DNA of 64,000 nucleotides from Bradysia coprophila (lineage: Eukaryota; Arthropoda; Insecta; Diptera; Sciaridae): the NCBI RefSeq assembly GCF_014529535.1, contig NW_023503371.1, forward strand, positions 927,778 through 991,777. The letters are read 5' to 3'. The translations under genes were made by a program, and so were the position numbers. Below are positions 37,101 to 46,931 of this stretch, one piece after another. Every line of letters begins with the position of its first letter. The stretch's first letter is position 1. Below the pieces are notes generated by a model. It was given only the letters and a program-made list of their open reading frames with translations, had not been told where the DNA came from and made no database searches.

Positions 37101-40100
37101 GTTTTTCTGGTCCGGAAGGCTTAAATATTGGACCCATATATTTTCCCCTGGAATCGTTGTTCCACCAGTCTTTTCGTTACATTTTGTAAAAGGGAAAAAT
37201 CCTCTGGAGTTAAGCTTTTCCGTAACATTTTCTAAATGGGAAAATCCTGTGGAATGTAGTTTTTTGTCTTACATTTTGTAAAAAGGAAAAATACTTTGGA
37301 ATTTGGCCTTATGCTTAACACTTTGTAAAAGGGGAAAAATCCACTGCAACGTTTTGTAAAAGGTGAAAATCCTATGAAAGTACACCGATCAATTAGCGTC
37401 TGGGTGACATTTTGTGAAGAGGAAATTCGCTGGAACCGTTGCATTAGCCTATTCGATACGTTTTGCTTTACATTTCATTAATGCAATGTAATAAAGCCTT
37501 TTCGTTACGTTTTGTAAAAGGGGAAAATCCCTTGGAATAGTTCTGTTAGCTTTTATGTCAAATTTTGTAAAGGGGAAAAATCCTTTGGAATTAAGTCTTT
37601 TTGTTATGTTTTGTAAAAGGAAAAATCAGCCTGAATGTAGCCTTTTGCGTTACATTTTGTAAAAGGGAAAAATCTTCTGGAATTTGCATTATGCTTTGTC
37701 AAAGGGAAACCTCCTCTGGAATTTAGCCTTTTCGTTACGTTTTGTGAGAGGGGAAAACCCTCTGTAGTTACTCCTTACATTTTGTGAAGAGGATTCCCTG
37801 AAATCGTTACATTAGCCTTTTCATTACGTTTTGTAAAAGGGAAAATCCACTGTAATTTGGCCTTTCGCTTTACATTTCATAAAAGGGAAAAAATCCCTAG
37901 AATATAGCATTTTTGTTACGTTTTGCAAAAGGGGGAAATCCATTGGAATCGTTCTGTTAGCCTTTCTGTCAAATTCTGTAAAATGGAAAAATCCTCTGGA
38001 ATTAAGCCTTTTCTTTACGGTTTATTAAAGGGAAACTAGAATCTCGACAGATCAATTAGCGTCTGTTAGAAAATTATCAAAAAAATATCGAAAATCGATA
38101 ATTATTGATATTTTGATAATTATCAAGATATCGATAATTCGGTCCGAAAATCCGATATTTATCGATATATTCCGATATATTGGTATATTATCATGAATTT
38201 TCAAATAAATATCAAAATATCGATATTTTGATAATTATCGATAACGATATGATTAATCGATTATCGATAATTTCTTTCAATTGATATTATCGATTATTTT
38301 GAACGTCTTCCATCCCTAGTCCAGTTGTTTTTCCAGTGAAACTGTAACGTTTTTCTTATAATTTCCATAAAATAAGCGTGATTTCCGTTGGGCCTTTATA
38401 TGACTATTTGCCCCGGGTGCAAATACGCCACGAATTCGGGATATTTCAAGACTAGTTGGAAGAAGTATACTTATTTTCACTAGTTGAGGTTAATTATACT
38501 CTTATTATACTCGACTCACATTTCTCGTGAATTATAAAAGAAATGAAAACACTTTTTACACGAGCATTTTGACGGAAGCAATAAATTGTTTTCCACTTTT
38601 TCCCTCGTGTGTCGTAATTGATGTAATGAGTTAACAGCTAATCGATTTATTTCGGTTAATCACATTTGTTATATCATTCCATTCCCGCTAATTGAATGCA
38701 CATTTTAATTGATTACAAACCGTATGTCGACTCAATACCCAATTATTCAATTATAGGTGTAATCATTATTAATTATAATCACATTTTATGGCAGCTCATA
38801 ATTTTGAGATGAAATTGCACTCGTGTTCAGAAAAGGAAACTTTGATTTACTATACTCCTATGCATCCAGCATTAATTCCTAACGATCGATTTTATGTGAT
38901 TATTCAGAAACTTCGGCATTTCCTTCTTAAAATAGAAAATTCATGCGTCCGTATGAAACTTAGATAATTTCGAATATTTAATAACTTTAACCGTGTCTAC
39001 GTCGCTTAACGATGCCAATAAAATGCCTTGTGCACAAGGTGCATAATGAAAAATAAATAAATAAATTCGAAATAAATGTAAACAAATTTAACGTTAACGA
39101 TAATGAGCCTAAATATAGATGCTAGTTTGTACGCCGCCCAATGTAATTATTAATTAAACTGTGTGTACACAAACTTGTTAATTGGTGGTTAAAAGATTGG
39201 TAAAAAAAGACCGTGTACCTTAAAGAACTGATTTCCTGTTCAACTAAGCAGCAATCAGTATCTTTCATGGAACATTTTTAATAGAAAATCGGTTATTGCT
39301 TCCATCGAAAATTGTCAGCCAGAGAGACGTTTCATTCGTTGAACGTTCTAACAGGAATTCTTCTTTAGCAATTTAGATATTACTGTGGGTGGCATTGAAC
39401 ATGCCGTTTTGACATGAATCATATTTCTACTTAAATACTTCCTGTTAAAGGCCTGTTCTTAAACGCACAAACTTTTTCATCAAAATTTTAAACTTTAAGC
39501 CTAGTATTCACACAAAAAGTGGTAAAAAATTATCTGATTACTAATCTATTTAAAAAGGCCTCACATGGAATGTAAAGGAAGACGAGGAATAAAAAAAATA
39601 TTTACTCGCTTAGTCTCTGAATAATTTCCTCTCCTATCTGGGTTAAATTCTCGCTTCGCTGATAATGTTGTCCAGTGCCTTTTAAGAGCAATCATAGCAC
39701 CATCAGGTATTAAACTTATACGAATATTGAATTGAATTAGCAGAGCTTAATGGCAAATGTAAAATTTATTCAGGGCAGATCTCTGCTTGATATAATTCAA
39801 TCTGTAGTGTTGATAAACACTTTCAATGGCGTTAAGTTCAGAGATTAAATACACCAACAAACGTTCAATAAAAATTGGTCCTATCTAAAACTGTTGGAAA
39901 ATGTAAAAAGCCCAAATGTTCAAACTGGTTCTGATATGGCGCTTTAAAAGTATCACTGAATATAAAGACTATAGATTTTATGGCGCGAGTGATCACACCT
40001 AATTATGCCAAAACATTGCGTCAACTTGAGGAATGCAACACGTCTCTTTCAACAATTGAGCCCTGGACAGATGGTGGTTTGCAATTTCTGTATCAGCGTA

Positions 40101-43100
40101 GTTATACATAGTTTAACTACCAGTAGAGCAGCTACATCTACAGTAGTTTCAGATAATATATACGGACAATTTGGTGGGAATAGAGAGTGTCATTTTTGAA
40201 TACTTGTTTTCAGAAATGATTTTCCTAAATGGATTGGAACTACAAAATAGTGAAAATCATGGTATTGAGACTTTGGGAAATATCATTAAAATTTCGTTTT
40301 TAATTACAGAAAAATTATTTAGCACAGGCTGGACAGTACAGCCGCCCTTTTTTCGTTTAAATGTTAAATGTGATACCGTAATACCTTGGTCTGACCGTCG
40401 GCAATGAATAGGCTCTTTGGGAAAAAGACCACAGAGTGAGAGAGCCTAACTTCATTTTTTTAATAGATCAATATCTCTCCCACCCATAAATTCCTTAAAT
40501 TCGATCGTGACTTGAACAAAAAATGTTTCAACTCAAACATAAAAATTTTAACGCCCAAGTGCTTAGACAAATAGATTGATTTTCTTATCAATCACTAAAT
40601 CTTATAAAACTTCATTTTTTTACAGGCTGTGTATATGTCTACAACCGTACCACAAAACATAAAAGGTAGCAACATTATGGGGCGCCATACACCAACCCGG
40701 AACAGTCTACGGCACAGCAGAATGATTGTAGTTAATAAAAGTTATCAAAGTGAGTTATTAATTACAAAAAAAATCATTTTCACTAATCCTTACACACCGA
40801 ATAATAATCTTCCAATTGTTCTACACGCCGTGCGTTTTAATTAAATCTTACATGTAACCGTTCGAAAAAAAACGATTAGAAAAAATTATTCAAATGATTC
40901 TACGATGCGATGCTAAGATTTTGTTGATCCGACAGAAGCCTGTCCAAATAAGTAATTTCTTTTATGGTCATGCCGTATCCAAACGAGTTTAGCTTCCCTC
41001 TTATTAAATTTTTTAATTGAATCGAAAAAAAATGAAAATAACGTAAAAGTAGATGTGTGCTAGGCTGTCGGAATTCAATTGGTATGTATTTATTATGCTC
41101 TCCTTAAATGGAAACGTAAATAATAATAAGAATTATTTCGGGTCTTCAATTTGTTTGCGAATTTGAATTGTTTGGTTTTTCTGCGTGTCAGTTGTAATAT
41201 GATGTAATGTGGATCAACAAGTTTCCGCGTTTAAAGAAGGGTCGAACTATATATCTTCGAAAAAGGGTTGCGTGTAAATTACTGAAGACCAAATTATATT
41301 TGGAAATAGAAAAGATATAAACGATTCAATGAATCAGAATATCAATAAAAAAGCACCACAAGACTTAATGATCATTCAGCCTCTCAGAAACGCACATGAT
41401 ATTCCAATTAAAATTGAAAACTCACTTCTGTTTTGCAAACGTAAAAAGTGCAACTTTCCTATCTAAGCTGTTTTTGAGAAATATGGGAAACGGAGAAGAA
41501 CAGCCTAGATACAAAGGTGGCACATTTCACCTGTGCGAAACAGTAACAGATCATCAGTAGTTCAGTGAATGAATTTTAACTTACGGCATTGTATTGTAAT
41601 GTTCATTCTATCCATTCCACATTCACTAGAATCATTAGAATACACACTACATGATCTGACACCACCAGGTCGACCCAGACCCACGAAATTATTGATTTTG
41701 CTTACATCCATATAATAACTTCGTGGGTCTGGGTCTACCTGATGGTGTCAGGTCAGGTCGCGAACCTGACATGCTTAATAGGGTTACTTCGAGTTAAGTT
41801 ATAGTTTCATGTCGATCTGTTTCCCCTGATGTTAATTCGACTAATTTCGAACTTTTTATCGAAGAGGACGTGAACATAAACTGACCTGAAACCTGGAAAC
41901 CAGGTTGTTATTCAGGTCAGGTTGATTTATAGTCCTGAACCTGAACTGAAAAAACAGGTCAGATCATTTTTTTCAACCCAAAGCTGTCCCATTCATATCC
42001 TTACTTGTGACTCAATAGTTTTGGGACCAGGGACGCCGACTTATGTTTGGGAGTAGTGGTGCTCATACAACAAGCGAATCTGGGAGTAGTGGTGCTCTTT
42101 CAAGTAAAACTGGAAAGATGTAGTGGTGCTCATCATTCGAGTAATGATGCCCAAGCTTCGCTTGTCCTTAGAAGTCGGCGCCCCTGTTTGGGACAAAAGC
42201 AAAGTCACCTGTGTGTTTTTGAAGCAACAAGCTTCGGTAACTGTCTGTTCGACAAGTGGAGAAATCGTAGATCCGAGCCGAATGCAAGGTATAAAATTAC
42301 ATTTGTCGAGAAACAGTTACCGAAGCAAGTTGCGCAAAAGCACACTAGTGAGTCTGTGAATATCACAATGGTGTTTCCGAATTAGTGAATTACGTAACAA
42401 CATCCAATGTATTCTGGTTTAATGCCTGCATGCCAAAGTAAGCACTAAAGAATTCACGTAAAATTAATCGAAAATGTTCTTCATGTAATAGATCATTTTC
42501 ACGGAGGCAACTGCTATCCTGCAATCCGTAAAAGTGCGTTCGCGTTAAAGAAATTTAACGTGATTTCACGTATATAATTTGAATGTTCGATCGTCTAACA
42601 ATTTTTTTGTTTCTATTTTTTCAGCTCCACGTCGTCTGAATCCATTAGAAATAAGATTCCCACTATTGGCCAAACTACTCCTAATATTTCAGCTAATATG
42701 CGGAATATCCATAGGATTTTTGGGAATTTGGATTCTAGTGTGGGCTCCAAATACTCGATTACGAGATAATCCATATTGGAGTGGATCAGCGGTAATGGTC
42801 TCATTAAATGCCCTGTTTGAACTGTATACCAAATTCTTCAAATTTACAGCTGGTTCTATCAGGTATATTAGGTCTGATACTCATCAATTTTCGAAGAGTT
42901 CCCAGACAGAAATTACGTGAACATTGTTTCACGTTTATTCGCGTGAATTCGACAATGATAACATTGGTAGCTACACTGTTGTCCTTGGCTGCATTCGCAT
43001 TTGCCGCACTCCATTTGGATAACATAACGTCGGCGCATACGACATGCATGCCGGACAATATATTTACGTCACCGAATGCCGCTTGCATATGTCTATTTGG

Positions 43101-43477
43101 TGCGAAAAATTCCACTAACCATTTGCAGATACAAACGGCTGAAGAAGGTGAAATAACCGTCGGAGGATTTGAATTCCACTACAGGTAATGGTTGGGTCTA
43201 TGGTCGTATTATTGTCAAAATTTTATTATTTTTTTTCGGTTTTCTAATTTGGTGATGGTAAATGTTCGGGTTTTTTTGGAATAAATTTTAATTTTCCAGT
43301 TTTCGTTACAGAGACTTAAGTTGTAAGGAGGTGACTGGCGTTTGGAAGTACATTTTAATTGGTTCAACGATACTAAATGTTTTGGGCTTTTTCTTTTCGT
43401 TTTTATATTTGCTATTGCTATGCTTCCGACAGAATGGCAAACGAAAGCCGTACGCAGCAGTTCGATCGCAGCGTTAA
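31174..43477 (+). CDS. Sarcospan-like four-transmembrane protein with long N-terminal tail
   Basis: Vertebrate sarcospan is a tetraspan-like subunit of the dystrophin-glycoprotein complex at the muscle membrane; the same role here is inference. Five coding exons: 31174-32061, 40626-40749, 42625-42791, 42850-43184, 43312-43477. The frame closes at 559 aa. Residues 1-337 form an Asn/Ser/Thr-rich, probably cytoplasmic tail with no domain I know. Then come RFPLL at 348, TM1 (about 350-376), a short loop with RDNPYWSG, TM2 (about 386-410), a basic linker, TM3 (about 422-450), a Cys-containing extracellular loop (CMPDN, CICLFG), YRDLSCKEVTG, and TM4 (about 517-543). The order RFPLL, RD-PYW-G, YRD--C--VTG matches vertebrate sarcospan as I recall it (about 240 aa), so the tail is about 280 residues longer. 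The start chosen is MTADRENFLLP; the frame also opens upstream without an ATG. Exon 5 has a second in-frame acceptor at 43300, adding four residues. The 8.6-kb first intron is full of repeats. CD20/MS4A-like proteins are the main alternative. Confidence 0.75.
33575..33705. mobile_element. Hairpin MITE in sarcospan-like intron
   Basis: About 50-bp inverted arms: GTTCATCAACGGTAGGTGAC continuing into ATATTTTGAAGAGAAGGATG on the left, and the near complement on the right ending CTACCGTTGCTGAAC. The loop is about 30 bp. No target duplication resolved. Confidence 0.6.
33803..33903. mobile_element. Short MITE with AATGGGGCAAAT ends
   Basis: Inverted ends AATGGGGCAAATGATGG / CCATGATTTGCCCCATT are followed by TGGTACTTCTT / AAGAAGTACCA, about 32 paired bases each side of a 37-base centre. 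No duplication resolved. Confidence 0.6.
34189..34288. mobile_element. MITE, family C, copy 2
   Basis: Ends CCTGTTTTGGAC / GTCCCAAACAGG; the centre (GTAGGCCGAACGAAGTGAGG, then CAAGCGAAAGTGCC) is the reverse-complement equivalent of the core of the 17996-18163 copy. It is shorter by about 68 bp. Confidence 0.55.
35754..36883. mobile_element. Non-coding element with GACCCGTACGAA ends
   Basis: Perfect 12-bp inverted ends GACCCGTACGAA / TTCGTACGGGTC enclose 1,130 bp. Inside are a GACAGACGGACAGACGG-type simple repeat at about 36724-36757 and no transposase. Likely a non-autonomous DNA transposon of a family I cannot name. Confidence 0.5.
37140..38062. repeat. ~45-50 bp degenerate minisatellite
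   Basis: About eighteen to twenty imperfect units built on CCTTTTCGTTACATTTTGTA followed by AAAGGGAAAAATCCTCTGGAAT. Unit length varies because of small deletions (for example at 37440 and 37770). The word GATCAATTAGCGTCTG occurs at two places (about 37388 and 38051), so a higher-order period of about 0.66 kb may exist. Non-coding, in the sarcospan-like intron. Confidence 0.85.
38063..38318. mobile_element. CGATA-rich terminal fragment of a hAT-like element
   Basis: Dense self-complementary words (ATTATCGATAAT, ATATCGATATT, TATCGATA) fill about 240 bp. They end at CGTCTTCCATCCCTA, which looks like a transposon terminus (TAGGGATGG on the other strand). The left side joins the minisatellite exactly after GATCAATTAGCGTCTG, so it interrupted the array. 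TATCGATA and CGATA also resemble DREF and BEAF-32 binding words, but a transposon-end origin is the simpler reading. Confidence 0.45.
38426..40625. other. Intron sequence, nothing further recognised
   Basis: AT-rich intron of the sarcospan-like gene ending in a polypyrimidine tract and TTTTTTTACAG acceptor. No additional exon, RNA gene or repeat could be supported. Confidence 0.5.
41428..41543. mobile_element. MITE, family E, copy 2
   Basis: Starts CTGTTTTGCAAACGTAAAAA and ends ACCTGTGCGAAACAG; inner arms TATCTAAGCTGTT / AACAGCCTAGATA correspond to those of the 29868-30027 copy. 116 bp, non-coding. Confidence 0.6.
41656..41751. repeat. Long perfect-type hairpin
   Basis: Arms of 36 bases, CTGACACCACCAGGTCGACC continuing CAGACCCACGAAATTA and its complement, pair with about three mismatches around a 24-base loop. 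Located in the third intron stretch before exon 3 of the sarcospan-like gene. Either a tiny MITE or a structured intronic element. Confidence 0.6.
41740..41970. repeat. Cluster of TCAGGT / ACCTGA words
   Basis: About ten copies of TCAGGT or its complement in 230 bp, including GTCAGGTCAGGTCG, GACCTGAAACCTGG, TTCAGGTCAGGTTG and CCTGAACCTGAA. A second smaller cluster lies at about 60335-60500. This looks like subterminal repeats of a transposon. The word also overlaps CAGGT(G/A) E-boxes, so a regulatory reading cannot be excluded. Confidence 0.45.
42028..42186. mobile_element. hAT MITE related to the 47178 element
   Basis: Ends CAGGGACGCCGACTT / AAGTCGGCGCCCCTG with a perfect 8-bp duplication TTTGGGAC at 42020-42027 and 42187-42194. 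Subterminal AGTGGTGCTC repeats (three copies) match the GAGCACCAC words of the 47178-48862 element, so it is a short internally deleted relative. It lies 440 bp before exon 3 of the sarcospan-like gene. Confidence 0.88.
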
Positions 43478-43606
43478 ATCCCATTAATGTTTAAGTCTAA
43501 AATGGAAATTTTGTAGGTAAATTTACTTTATAATAGGAAGAAAGTAATTTATTTTTTCGTCTCATTATTGAACTACTATATTATCAATACACCACCTCAA
43601 TAGGAA

Positions 43607-43885
43607 CTATTTTTCAAATTTATGTAGAATGTAAGGTGTATGAATGTTGTGAACAAAGTTAATAATTTTAATAAAGAGAAATGTATTCAGGACACGTGCG
43701 TAATTGGCTTTTATTTCTTTCGTCCAGACACTACAGTTATAGTGATGTTCATTTGGATAAACAGATCCCAGTAAAAAGAAATCGGCTACGACAAAGCCCC
43801 TATAACTAGTAACAACCGAATTGGTCACACAATATTTTTGGCAGGGGAACTCTCCGTTTATCATTACATTGTAAATTCCAAGGTT
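43607..43885 (-). CDS. Candidate terminal exon, antisense to the sarcospan-like 3' end
   Basis: On the minus strand a good acceptor (CACCTTTTGTATTTTCAG) precedes about 92 open codons starting NLGIYNVMING with FPCQKYC and SVWTKEI, ending in a stop. Composition looks more protein-like than neighbouring chance frames. No upstream partner exon was found and the family is unknown. It overlaps the probable 3' UTR of the plus-strand gene. Confidence 0.22.
   Translation of the reverse strand, partial: NLGIYNVMINGEFPCQKYCVTNSVVTSYRGFVVADFFLLGSVYPNEHHYNCSVWTKEIKANYARVLNTFLFIKIINFVHNIHTPYILHKFEK
43670..43675 (+). terminator. Polyadenylation signal AATAAA of the sarcospan-like gene
   Basis: The first canonical AATAAA downstream of the stop codon at 43475-43477, giving a 3' UTR of about 210 nt. 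Confidence 0.45.
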
Positions 43886-43909
43886 CTGAAAATACAAAAG
43901 GTGAAACAA

Positions 43910-44905
43910 TTACAACAGCACAATTTGAACGGTTCAGGGTATTTTCTCCTTATTCAACTTTTAGTACCCAAAACTTCGCTTTCTGAATCGATGGAGCAGC
44001 AACTATAGAAATTTTTCTACCACTGCCTCAGAGATCAACACATAGGTGTACTTCTATTTATCGTAAGTTACGCGAATATCCCATTCAAGCTCATATGTCA
44101 ACTATTTACCGCACTGCAAATATTAGTTTGTTGATCTTTTCCGGCTCACTTTAGAGTTCACACAAAACATTGGTTCCAACTTATGCTCAATGGTTCTTTT
44201 GTGAATTCGATTACAGAACACTATCAGTAGTTATTCGGTGACCAGAAGTACTCAAAGATCTGTATGTCTAATGTCTGTAGACCTGAGCTTCAAGAAATAT
44301 CAGAATGTATCACCATGCGTGTAAACTCATTAAATGAGTCCATAACCACCTTATTTGATATAATTTGTAACTTTATTTCGGTTAAAATTGGAAATAAAAA
44401 ACTGCCTCCGAGTAGGTCGACTTATCCACATATTCGAGATCGTAAAGAATACAAGCCAGATAGCGAATAGGGCAAGTATGGTATTTTTGGAAAGGTGCGG
44501 TCTCAGGCTATGAGATATAGTAGCAGCTGAAGCTCTACCCAGCAGTGGATGAGCTAGATATGACCAGAAAGCTTCCCGATGGTGAAAAAATCAGTGAAAG
44601 TTGTCCGCATTCACAAAGTAAAAATGTTAAATTTCTTGTTAGTGCATATAATTGTTCGGTAGACCAGCGACAACCAGAAAATAGCAAATAATTTCATTTT
44701 TAGTCGAACTTTCCATACATTTCCATTAAAAAATCTCAGAAATGTGGGCACCCATAAGAAAGTTTTTTTAATTTTTTTTTGAAAAAATTGAAAAATCCCC
44801 TCCCAAGTTTTTGCTCAATGACAAAACCATAAAATTGGACTTTGATGCTTCATCCTGACTCACAGCTTCAATCTTTCGACCTGACTATACTTTTATTAGA
44901 ATCGT
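43910..44905. other. Intergenic, no gene seen
   Basis: AT-rich DNA between the sarcospan-like gene and the hAT element. No supportable gene. Confidence 0.5.
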
Positions 44906-44913
44906 CTGTCAAT

Positions 44914-46296
44914 TAGGGAAAGGATTTCGGTATAAACGATTTCGGTAGTACCGGTAATACCGGGATCCCGATTGCCGGTTTCGGAGCTAACGATATCGGT
45001 TTTTACTAAAAAAATAAATTTTCAAAATCGATAAATATTCACATGAAATGATACAAAAATTCAAGCATATCTGGTTTCAAAGTTCGGAAGATTGTCAAAA
45101 CGTTTAGAAATTCTCCAAAAAAAAAACGAAAAACTTCAGAGGTACGTGAAGGCCGATTTCAACAAAGAACAACAACTGATTCTCGACACAAAGACTCGAT
45201 GGAGTAGTTTGGCCATGATGATGAGGAGATTCTACGACATTCGAAATTGCATCAAAAAGGCGTTAGTCGACATTGAGTCGAACCATTCATTGGAGGACTG
45301 CGAAGTGACGGCCATATCAGAAACAGTCGCCGCATTGGAGCCAATACAGGCCGCTGTCGAAGCTTTATGTCGCAGAGATTCAAATTTGATTGCGGCCGAC
45401 GCGACGATCATCTTTACGTTGAAATCGTTAAAGGAACAAAACACCAAGTTATCTGTCCATTTATTTGATGCCATCAATCAAAGGGTCAAGCAAAGACGAA
45501 CTATTTTATCGAGCATTCTTCAGTTTCTACATACAAATAACGCTTCCGCTATCAATGAAACCGATTTGAATATGAGCTGGGCATCAGACTTGGCTGAAAC
45601 GTACAAAGTGCCTTCGAAGACGAAAATAGAGGCAGTCATCAAAGAAATACTCCTTCGTTTGAATGATGTCAACCACATATATCCTCATGTAATAATTTTT
45701 GTTATTACCGTTGCTACGAAAGTATATCGCTTACGAAATCTTCATTATTTATTTATTTAGGAAGAGGATCAGAACGTAATTGTATCATTAAGCGAAGAAG
45801 ATGGGAAAAAGAAGAAGAAGAAGAACAAATCAGAGGTTCATATTGGATTGGACGAAGCAATATCAAAAGCCATGTCAAGTAACTCCGAAAAAATCAAATC
45901 GGACAAAGCGTCACTGACCAAAATCATCAAACAGGAGCTATCCCCGTTCCAAAATGTTGGAAATCGTGGGTTTTACCTTTCAAAGGTTTACAATTTCTTG
46001 CTTCAGATAAAACCAACGAGCGTTGAGTCTGAGCGAGCATTTTCGGCTGCAGGTTACTTTTGCAACAAGCTAAGATCAAAAAATAAATTCACTAAATTTT
46101 TAAGACACAACAACAATAAGAAAAACTAAGACATTTTTTTTTAAATACAAGAATCGAAATTTGATTAATAAAATCAAAAATTTTTTAATTTTTAAATTTT
46201 GGATTTTTTCACGAAAAAACCGGTAATACCGGTATTACAGTGTCCGGTATTACCGAAAACCGGAATCGCCAAAAGCCTTCCGGTTTCCTTTCCCTA
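44914..46296 (+). mobile_element. 5'-deleted hAT transposon with intact ends
   Basis: 1,383 bp. The terminal inverted repeats TAGGGAAAGGA / TCCTTTCCCTA are perfect over 11 bp, and an exact 8-bp duplication CTGTCAAT flanks the element at 44906-44913 and 46297-46304. Subterminal regions carry palindromic GGTAATACCGG words: two to three on the left (44945-44975) and a cluster on the right (46218-46262). Only the C-terminal part of the transposase remains, so the copy is probably non-autonomous but was mobilised recently enough to keep a perfect duplication. Confidence 0.93.
45047..46129 (+). pseudogene. hAT transposase, C-terminal part, with one spliced intron
   Basis: Known role of the family: cut-and-paste DNA transposition. 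The frame opens after a stop at 45044 and lacks an ATG in the right place. Segments 45047-45688 and 45761-46129 join across a 72-bp phase-0 GT-AG intron containing an in-frame stop, giving about 336 codons. Visible hAT marks are LVSKFGRLSKRL, then LDTKTRWSSLAMMMRRF, a Lys/Glu-rich linker, and the C-terminal dimerisation motif PTSVESERAFSAAG with NKLRSKNKF. The BED-type zinc finger and first catalytic Asp region are absent, removed by the deletion next to the left terminus. No internal frameshift is seen in what remains. It is unlikely to be active; domestication is conceivable but nothing shows it. Confidence 0.85.
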
Positions 46297-46584
46297 CTGT
46301 CAATTCTCTGCAAACTACCATTAGATCAAAACCGGCCGGGTCGTTTCACTAATTTTCTGAAAAGTCATAATTTGGAAAATTTTAAATTTTCTTAGAGACT
46401 CTAAGTTAGAGTCGCTCCGAGCCTAGGTCGTTTAAAAAAAAGCTTCTTCTACGAAATAATCACCTAGAAATTCCCTATCGATAGCACCATAAACGTCCGG
46501 AAACGAAAATGGTGTGTCCGATTCGAAAATTTTTTCACCTGTTGGAAACCTCTCTCTCTCTTCTCTATTAAAAAAAATCCATTT

Positions 46585-46716
46585 ACACTCGCGAAATTTT
46601 GAAAACCGATACATTTTCTGTTTCTGTGAATTTTACATGTATTTTTATATGGAGAAATCAGAAACTTAAGTAAACAAAAACAGAAAATGTTACGATTTTC
46701 AAAATTCCGCTCGTGT
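46585..46716. mobile_element. MITE, family F, copy 2
   Basis: Ends ACACTCGCGAAATTTTGAAA / TTTTCAAAATTCCGCTCGTGT, with about 38-bp arms running into ACATTTTCTGTTT. Same family as 22002-22147. Target duplication not resolved. Confidence 0.6.
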
Positions 46717-46865
46717 AGTATCCGTTTTTAGGAGAAAAAAATACTAGGTCGTGTGGAACGAAACGCTCATGTGATTTCGTAGTTTCGCAAAGTACACAAT
46801 TTGACACTTCGTGAAAAATTTCACGAAATCGCGTAAGCTCTGGGTTTACCCCTACTATCTCATAT

Positions 46866-46931
46866 GCCGTAATTTGCTTAAGAGACTTAGAGAAATCTTT
46901 CTCTAAGTCCCTCATGTATATTACGGCAGTC
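46866..46931. repeat. Imperfect hairpin
   Basis: Outer GCCGTAAT / ATTACGGC and inner AGAGACTTAGAGAAA / TTTCTCTAAGTCCCT arms pair around a 2-base loop. Probably part of a small transposon whose other end (AGCTCTGGGTTTACCCC) is just upstream. Confidence 0.5.

Larger units (their letters stand above)
35641..38425. repeat. Composite block bounded by 33-bp inverted repeats
   Basis: Left arm 35641-35673 (with GCAAATAGTCATATAAAG) is complementary at about 30 of 33 positions to right arm 38394-38425 (CTTTATATGACTATTTGC). The left arm also forms a local hairpin, GGGTGCAAATAGTC / GACTATTTGCACCC. Between the arms lie an inner 1.1-kb element, a 0.9-kb minisatellite and a CGATA-rich segment. This could be one large non-autonomous transposon that collected insertions, or two insertions of a short repeat in opposite orientation. 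Confidence 0.4.

Noticed and set aside
38063..38318. Insulator or DREF/BEAF-32 site cluster (CGATA / TATCGATA words)
   Set aside because: The words are organised as palindromes running into a transposon-like terminus, as in neighbouring elements; a transposon-end explanation is sufficient.
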